The notes below the pieces were generated by a model. That model made no database searches and had not been told where the DNA came from. It saw nothing but the letters and a program-made list of their open reading frames with translations. A DNA stretch of 64,000 nucleotides. Origin: Prosapia bicincta. Its lineage: Eukaryota; Arthropoda; Insecta; Hemiptera; Cercopidae. Shown here in pieces: positions 50,401-60,595 of this stretch (positions are counted from its first letter, which is position 1; every line of letters starts with the position of its first letter). The DNA lies in assembly GCA_036971475.1 (NCBI GenBank), contig JBAIZL010000006.1, positions 8,930,656 to 8,994,655 of the forward strand, given 5' to 3'. The position numbers and the translations under genes were made by a program.

Positions 50401-53400
50401 CCATTATATTTTGGTAAATTAAGCATAGTGGTATAAAAAAAATTATATTGTAATGTAAGTTACAATTTGTTCTTTGACATCAGAACGCTATATCTGAATC
50501 CAAACAGCAGAGTTTGGTCTCCTATGTCCTCTTGATTACTTCATTACATTGATTCCCTGAGTTTGAGAAACGGCCATGGCAATCACATGACTGAACTTAT
50601 AACTACTAATGTCTGATTTATAGAGAACTGTATTAATACTCCAGGATTTTATTATAATTATAAAACAACTTGTGCCATTCTTAGCAATAACTTGTCAAAT
50701 AAGGGGCGTGGCTAGCTTTTGTGCATGAAGAAACAATTCATAGAAATTTTCCAAAGTGTGTCAACATAAGTTAACTTGTTAGGAAAAGTTGAACAATGCT
50801 AAAAACAGCAGATAAGTGTGGTAACACTCAAAATATCAGCCAGATTTATATAAATAGGTGTGATACGGCATTAATAAAAGTTAATCTGTGCCTTCACCTT
50901 TGTTCCTGGTGACAGCAATAGATGAGTGAAAACTGTTACTCATTTGAGAATAAAATTACTCTTATTTACATTATAAAATTTAAATACAATACCTTCCTCC
51001 TTCAGCCATTCTCACACTGTTTTCAGTATATTGTCAATAACACCAGATCATAGTTGTCTATTGTTTATGTTCTTATTAACGTTTTCTATGTCAGTGATTG
51101 TTTTTTTTATATTCAGAAGGGTCCTGTTCCATACCAGAATTTGGCGAAGATAAGTGCAACAAAGTTGATCCTATTGGAAAATCAAAAGTTTGGACTTCTA
51201 GCAAATCTTCAAATGCAGATTTTGTTGTAAGTTTTTTTTTTATTTTGTACTACACATATTATTTTTAATAAGATACTCTAAAGGCTAAGTTTAGAACTCT
51301 GAACTGTAGAAGAAATAATTTTCTCAAAAAAGATAGTGCACATAAGTAGAAAAAATAAATATGAGGAAAAATTCAGATGCTTAGTAAATCGCATTTTAAA
51401 ACAAATAAAAGACATACGCGAAACTCACAAATTAATCATTTATTAACTTATACGCATTTCATTGAACTAAAGTTTAGTTGTAAGTTAGAGTTTGTAGTAG
51501 CAACACTCACTGATGATAATTTTGTCATTGAAACGTGTATGTGTCAATAAATGATTAATTTGTGAGTTTTGTGTATGTCTTTTATTTGTTTTAACATAAC
51601 CTCACAAGCTAGGATCAAAGAGTAATTGTATAAATCCACATTTTGTTTTGAATTTCAGTTTATGGAGTCACCGGCTTTTAAATCAAAAATATTTATCAAT
51701 TTCTTAAGTAACCTATTGAGGTACATTTAGGACTTAGGAACCTACGGAGGTCATCCATGTCCTACTGTCATAATGGTGTGCAAATTTCAACATTCAACTA
51801 CAAGTTTGGCATGTTTTACTGTTTAACCTTCCATGGGTGGAGGGGCACAAAGAGTTTTAAATGGTTAAAATGTAATGTTTTTATATTCGGGTAACTTTAC
51901 AATTAAGTACCATAAGCATGCACAGCATATTACTATTTGGGGGGGGGGGCAACGCTAAGTTTGCCATGCATACTCTAATTTTCCTTTTCCATTAATTTGA
52001 CAATATTTTTTTTTAATTTTGGTATTTAGAGTTCTGCAAAACTTATATTTAGAACTTTGTGTTGGCTCTATTTGAATTAATTTAACTTAATTTTGTTGAA
52101 TTTTATGTCACCTAGATGCAGTCCTTAATTTCTGTGTAATCCAGCACTAAAGCAGCCAAAAAATAATTTATTAATTTCATACTCAAGTATTAATAATATT
52201 TTTTTTATATAAGAGAAAGAATCTGTGCTTATTTATAACTTATTAAATTTGTTTCTGATTTAATCACCTACTGTGCACAAGCCTATGTTATCATTTGTAA
52301 CTTAAATATTTAATTTTTGCTCAAACTAAATCATTTGCTAATTTTTGTTAAAATTAAATCATGAAATCCAGATATGACTGTGACTGAAATAATGGCTACC
52401 TCAATGGGTTAACAAACTACACTTTATCAACGTGTTTTTGTAATATTTAGATTGCAATCCTGGTTTATTAGTTAGTTCTTCCATTAAACCACATTGCATG
52501 TTATGTCTGATTTTGGCCTTGAACCATTTGCATGTCATCCTAACTACTAGAAAAAAGGATATTGTATGATACAATCAGTGCTTCAGCCTAGTCATATTTT
52601 ACTCAGACAGTTTCATCTGATTTATAATTTGTTGTTTTTTTAACATTATTAAATTAACGTTTGAGGTCAATCATGGAAAGGTCTTTCTAGTAACTGGTTT
52701 TTAACCCAAATGTAACAATTGTTTCCTTAATAGTAATGTAAGTAATGATAATCTTTAGATTTCAAGTTTGACATTGACATACTTGTATTTGAGATTTTGT
52801 TGGACATATTAGAAAATTTCAAATATATTATGGTTTTACAAACTTTCTGACAATATCTAAGCAATTAAAATTAAACTACATTGGTTTATATTTAAATGTT
52901 TATTTTTATCTAGTTATAAAAACTAAAACTTTATAGAGTAACTTATCTGCATTGAAAATTAATTCAAATTTTCTAAAAACCACATTTTTTAAACAAAAAA
53001 AATATTTTTAATTGAATTTAAGGCCTAAGATAATATTTTTTCAGTTTTTTTTTTAAATATATATATTCTTAATAAACGCTTTGATTGTACAAAGTCTGAT
53101 ATTATAATTTGTTTTGTAATAAATATTTAAGAAAATGGCAATTAAATTGCTTATATTTTATTTACTGTTAATATAATATAACATTAAAATGTAATATCTG
53201 TGCGTGTTAATTATATACAATAAGCAGTAAAGTTGAATAATTGAAATTGTGAAGTTTTGATTGCTTGCAATGAACTAAAACAAAATTATTGTGTACTATG
53301 AATTAGTTTTGCATGATTCTGTTCCATGTGGCCAGATTTATTTAAGCAACAAACTTATTTCATTAATCAAGTGTAGAATAACCAAGTAAGTGAGAAAATG

Positions 53401-53579
53401 TATATTATTCTTCAATTACTTATAAAATTGAGCCCGAGTAACAAAGATTTAAATAATATTTATATGTAAAAAAACATTTACCACCACTAAGATATGTAAA
53501 TCCATTGTACAGTTGGGTGAGATTGTATCTGTTTATTTAGTTAATCACTTTCCACACACAAACATACATACACACACAT

Positions 53580-53641
<62 letters not shown>

Positions 53642-54064
53642 TATAATATGTATTCTTGTGTATTAATAAAGAAATAAAACCATTTATAAATACAAGAATA
53701 ATTTATTAAATTTACAATTCTTATTGTACAATTCTTGAATTGTAAATTCAATAAATTATTCTTGTATTTGTAAATTGTTTTATTTCTTTATATATATATA
53801 TATATATTCTTGATATTTAATATTATCCATTGTTTTTCCGTTGCACTGACTTTATGAAGTTAATATATTACTATTTTTGAGTAATTTTAATCCACCATTA
53901 AGTGCAATAATTTTACCTTGAGTGATGAGGCACCTTTCGGTCTTTTGACCGAAAGGTCAATCTTATTAGGCACCTAATAAGACCGAAAGGTGCCTCATCA
54001 CTCAAGGTAAAATTATTGCACTTAATGGTGGATTAAAATTACTCAAAAATAGTAATATATTAAC

Positions 54065-54112
<48 letters not shown>

Positions 54113-54249
54113 TGACATTATTGTAATTTTCATTCCTAATGATGTTGGTACTGTTTACCGACGAAAAGCTTTGGATATAAATTAATAAATATTCTTGTAT
54201 TTGAATAACCTATGTTGTTTTAAATTATTAAACAAGAAAACGTATTTTA

Positions 54250-54324
<75 letters not shown>

Positions 54325-54581
54325 TTTTTGACGAAATAGGAGACTGACAGACTTACCTAATGGCAACAGTCCTAAATTGCAATATCTTGGAAATAAATAG
54401 ACACAAATAAAAAAACTTACCACACTATTGAAATATTTCGATCAAACATGATCTGTGTCAATCAAAAAAGAGAATATATATATATATATATACAGAAGAA
54501 TCTCGTTATATTTGTTAGTTAACTTTTGAGAGCTTATTAAATACAGTGTTCTCATTTTTTTAGCTTTAGAAGGCTCAAAAG

Positions 54582-54665
<84 letters not shown>

Positions 54666-55020
54666 CTTAAAGCTTATTTAGGAATTTTTGGACTTGATAG
54701 GAGACTGACAGACTTACCTAAAGGCAATAGTCCAAAACTGCAATCTCTTTGGAAATAAGCACATATAAAACACTTAATACACTTTTATTTGAAATATTTC
54801 GATCAACATGATCTTCTTCAGTCAAGAAAGAGAAAAACAAAAAAAGCTTTTTTGTTTTTCTCTTTCTTGACTGAAGAAGATCATGTTGATCGAAATATTT
54901 CAAATAAAAGTGTATTAAGTGTTTTATATGTGTTTTATATGTGCTTATTTCCAAAGAGATTGCAGTTTTGGACTATTGCCTTTAGGTAAGTCTGTCAGTC
55001 TCCTATCAAGTCCAAAAATT

Positions 55021-55061
<41 letters not shown>

Positions 55062-58000
55062 GAATTTTTTTTTTGAATCATTTATTTATTTCAGGGAACT
55101 TGTTAAATATTAGGAGTTAGCCAGTGACTTTAAGTGTAACTTAGTTTCTAAGTAACATACATTTGTAATGAACTAAAAGAATGTTTGTTATCCAAAGTTA
55201 TATATGGATAATTAATAAACAACAATAACCCTGGCTACAAATATTTAAACCGTTAATAATAACAAGTCTTCTAATTAGAAGATTTAAAATGTTCTTATTT
55301 AAAAATTATAATTAAGTATAACAATATAATATTTTAATATAAGAGTCTTGAAATTCCGAGTCCCGATTTTTAGAGTTTCTGTTAAATTCGAGTCGACTAA
55401 GCCGCTGGCGCTTGAGAACATTTCCATTTCAGCATTACCAGTATCATATAAGAATTAAAGTGCGGATTGGATGGATAGAGAACTATCAAAGAGTGGTTTT
55501 TTAATGAGTTTGTGCCCAAAACTGAATAGTTTTTAAAAGCAAAGAATTTGTCTTGGAAAACGATTTTACTACAACTTATATTTATTTTATTTCATTCTCT
55601 CATATTTCTTTTTGTGTTTTCTCTTTGATTGACAAAGACCACTGTGTGATTGAAATATATCATTATTTAAGTGCTTTTATGTGTTTCTATTTCAAGACTA
55701 CAGAGTGGACTCTTACCAAGAAGTCTGTCAGTCTCCTAGTCCAAAAAATCTAAATAATCTGTACCAACCAAAACTAACCTAAAAACTATTTTACTGTTTG
55801 ACAATACATCGTCACATGGCGAGGAAGATCAACTGTGCTGTGATGGTATATGGGGCTTAATATATCTTGCAATCAGCTGAAGAGGTAGAGAGCACTGTAA
55901 GCTTTCTATTGAAAAATTAATTTAAGGAAGTTGTGTACTGAATAGCCGAATCATGGAACAAAATAAAAGAATAAACATCGTGGAATAAAATCCGGAGTCA
56001 TAATGAAACTTGACTGTGTTATTGATCCACAAGAAGAAACAGATTTCACATCTTATCAAGGAACTTCCAAGTTGTGAAAATTCTGATGTGAACAATTTGA
56101 GATAACAGATGTAACGATTGTTGTAACGATGTAAACAAAACTTCTTAAGGCAGTGATGACGAGAATAAAGATGAAGGTTCGACCAAGAGAGTACAAGAAG
56201 CCAAAATTAGTCAGTGGTCGATGAACGGCCATCTTGGAAACTGCTCAACGCTATATTGAACAACAGACAGACACCACGCTAACAGATGTGCTTATACTAA
56301 GACATCTGAGACGCTGTAGCATAAAAACAATCTAATATGCAAACACTGAAGACACAACAACTTTTTCCTAAAAATGTAGAAACTGTGATGAACAATGTAT
56401 TCCAAAGCAACATTAATTTATGTAAGTACTGTAATCAATAAAGTTCTATAAACCTATTTTGTTCATTCTTAATCATAGTATTACGGTTCATTAAAACATC
56501 TGTTTTTTCTACTATACAGGAACATATTTCCATGTAATATGAGTTTTCGGTAATCCGAGGGGATCTCGGTCCCATCTATCTCAAATACAGTATAAGACTC
56601 CACTGTATAACAACCTTTTGTCAGTAACTAGCCTGTTCTAAAATATATTGCTAAATTCAAATAACTACAGACCTTTGGCTAATCACCATTTCCATTATAA
56701 GTGTTGGTTGTATTTGTTTATTAGAATTTAAAATTTATCTTGTATTAATGATTGTTTGAACTAATATTTTGTTTTTATTTTTGTGCTTTACAGATGATGT
56801 CTGCCATTAATATTTTAAATAAAGTGCCTATAGAAATGACACTGTTGTTGATAGTGACTGCGCTTGCAGTTTTGATATTTACACTTGGATTTTATTATAT
56901 TGAGGTAACTCTTTAAAATAAATTCTGCTCAGTATGTTAACAAGTCTTATAGATAATTTTTTTAGATTTAAAGTGAGGTTTAGAATATTGAGGAATATCT
57001 CAATAATAAAATAAAAGTAGCAACTGTGTTGAGACAGTTGTTTATTGCCAGGAGATACAATCTCTTTTGATTTTTTTTTTTTTTTAATCTTTACGAAGTG
57101 CTTCATTTTTTTAAAATTCCTTCTATTAGTTCATACTCTCTTGATATATATCCTGTAAAACTTTTCAATCATTTATAAAATACCTTTTATTTATCCAATC
57201 AAGTTCAAATACATTTGCTAAAATCTATAATGGGTGAAAATTGATAATGATACAGTTTTTTTTTCAAAGATTTATTCAATAATTAAATTATAAAAATTTG
57301 GGGGTCCAAGTCCGATTTGAACTGAGTATTTTCATATTCAAAGTCAGGCACTCTTAGTAATAGAAATGAATTTCTTCAAAAACGTATATGAATTACTCTT
57401 TTGCCCCCATCTGGTTGTTGTTGAAACCTCCATTGTACAAACTTATATTGTTGCTGTGGTTACCACACAATATCGTAAATGCTCAGGATTAAAATTGAAT
57501 GAAAAGAATAAAATTAACAAACAAACTGAATTAACCATATCGAACTTTGCTTCACAAACGGACAATGTGAAAAGAAAGTAAAATAATGCCAGCGAAAAGA
57601 AAACGTATAAATAGTGACAAACAAAAATAATAGTCCAACACCATACATAGAAAATTACAAGGATATTCGCTTTCTATTTTAAAACTTTCTATTACTTGTG
57701 ATTATGAAACAAAAAGGGACTAATATAAATTTTTTCTTTGTTGACTTGAGTAGGAATTTGCTTTTAAGATTTTATTTTTTATATTACTTGTTTTAATAGT
57801 AAAACATGTTATTTTTATTATTACATTATATTAATTTAATATAAATAAAAATCGTAAGTAGATCATTTCTTTTACATTCTGATCATACTCTTTACGATTA
57901 GGCCTTTTAAGAATGAACTTCCAGAATGTTATGGAAATTCATAAAACACTCCCATTTTCACTTTGTTAAAAATAGTATTTAGTTGTTTTGCTAAGTTTAT

Positions 58001-60547
58001 TCAATTAAATGCAAAATGTTATAAAAACATTTGAGATAAAGAGCACATAATAAAATAGTAACAGACACCAGATCTCAATCAATAGTTTAATCCTCACACG
58101 CATTTTAGCGACAAGTCATCATTAAGTGTAGTTAATAGTGTTCTAGTGGCAATAGTCCAAACTGTAATCTCTTGGAAATAAATAAGTAGACGCAAATAAA
58201 AAACATATCCCAATATTGAAATATTTCGGTCATACCATGATCTTTAACCATCAAAAAAGAAAAGACTGAAGTCCTGAAGGCTGAATTTTCGTTTTCTTTT
58301 TTGATTGATAAAGATCATTGTATGGTCAAAATATTTCAGTAGTGTGATATGTTTTTATATGTCTTATTTATTTATTTCCAAGAGATTCAGTTTTGGACTA
58401 TAGCCACTAGGTAGTGTGTCAGTCTCCTATCAGGTCCAAAAATTACTAGATAAGCTTTAAACTCTACTAGAACTAACCTAATACATATATTTAAAGTTAT
58501 TATTGTTAATTGTAAATTGATTTTATAAAACTTTATAAAGTCAGTGTAACGGAAAAATAATGGACAACGTGAAATATCATGATATATATATACTCGTAGA
58601 ATATCAAATGTGTTTTCCTGTTAGAATATTTTTAAGATCAAATAATACACACAAATACAGGAATATGTAATTTATTGAACAATAAACTCAAAGCTTTTCG
58701 TTGGTTTACATTACCAACATCTTCAGGAGTTACAGTAGTAAGAATGATAAAAGAACTATTCTTACAATAGTAAGAATGATAAAGTTCTTTTATCATTCTT
58801 ACTATTGTAACTCCTGAAGATGTTGGTAATGTAAACCAACGAAAAGCTTTGACTTTATTGTTCAATAAATTAAATATTCCTGTATTTGTGTGTATTATTT
58901 GATCTTAAAAATATATATATATATATATATATTAGGTGTATATATGTATTAGGTTAGTTCTAGTATATATATATATATATATATTAAATAACTTCAAAAA
59001 GTTCATAATCAAGATATATTTTATTCAACATTTACAATTATGCTGAAGCTTATCTACATATCCTCTCTGGAGATTTCTCAATACCATTTTAATAAACATA
59101 CTCTAAATATACAAATATTTGTGTGATTTTTTAATCCAACTAATTAAAGAGTAAATTTGTTTTTCATTGATTTGATCACATTGAGCTATGAAAGTTTGTT
59201 TTCTTATTTTTCAGGCCCACAGAAGAGATGGATCTCTTGTTGCAAGAATTAATACATTGGAACGAGACTTGTTGGTTAAGAAGAAAGAAAATTCCATTTT
59301 AGAAGATGCATTTACAAATGCTCAATTTGAAGTAAGCAGTTCTCTTAATCTGATTTAGTTAAATATTGTAGCTACAAAAGTGTGTATGAGTGGGCAGATA
59401 ATGCTTAACTTGCAAGATGAAAAATTGTTTTAAAAGAGTAGAAAGGCAGAACAATGTCACAGAAGAGAGGGTATGTCTTGCTTGTTTCTCTTCAAGCAAT
59501 TATTTATATCCATTAAATATTCATCCAAGTTAACAAGTTAAGACAACAAATTAGTTACCCAAACATAGCACTAAATAAAAAATACTTTTGGCTCGATATT
59601 CAACGGGCTTATCTTTTATTCTATATTTCAGTTCCACTTTTGATACTATCATGCCATACACCCTGCACACTTGATGCCATAAATTTTACCTATTCGCTAT
59701 GCCAGGAAACACTTTGTATGTCCTTGTTCCACCTAATTTCATCTGCCTCTCCTTATCAATCTTCCTGGAATTAGAGAGACGTACCATCCACCCTTCCTTA
59801 TGTTTCTTCTTACATATGGTGATCCTACGATCTCCACTTTATCCTTTACCTCGAAATTTCATTTCTCTACCTTAATCCTATATTATCTTCCCAATATTCG
59901 CAATCCTATCATATATATCATAGCTAATTACTATAAACAAAATTTGTTATTAAGAAGCACGAACTCTGACTAGGATTAATGTTATAGTTCAGATGAATGA
60001 ATCGTGGATAGAATTACAATACAGACATGTCTTTACTCCCAGTACTTTTAAACTTAAAAATTTAAATGTTTTTCCTGATTCAGGCTGTTAGATTGTTTCC
60101 TCAACTTTTTATTTCTGTAATTGTTTGCCTACTATCTGAATTGTGTACTTAGTTTTATCATTCTAGATGTAGCCGTGTCTATCTAGGAGTTTGTTTATAT
60201 TATTCTTTCACATATAACTTTCATTTTTTCACTTGATAACAAGATTTGACTCTACTCTCTTGTTGGACTTGACAAATATTTTATCATGAAATTAGAACAA
60301 AATTTAATTATCTTATTTTGTTGTGTTTTTAACACTTAACTGTTGTATTTTAGGTTAAAGGACGAGACACTGATTTGACTGAGATTAAAGAAACCAATGA
60401 AGAACTGTTATTAGAACTTGAGGAACTCAAGGTATGCATATATTTATCTAAGATGTTTATGGTACTGTTCTTTACTATTAACATAAACATACTTTTTAAA
60501 ATATTCTGATTTGTAATCATATTCAAACCACTATATCAGAGAGCAGC

Positions 60548-60595
<48 letters not shown>

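Noticed and set aside
53668..53790. Hammerhead-like motif in the short fold-back
   Set aside because: Inverted arms are clear but no CTGANGA box or GAAA with hairpin could be found.
53940..53985. Hammerhead-like core in the centre of the 218-bp hairpin
   Set aside because: GACCGAAAGGT looks suggestive, but there is no room for stem II between the nearest CTAATAA and GAAA.
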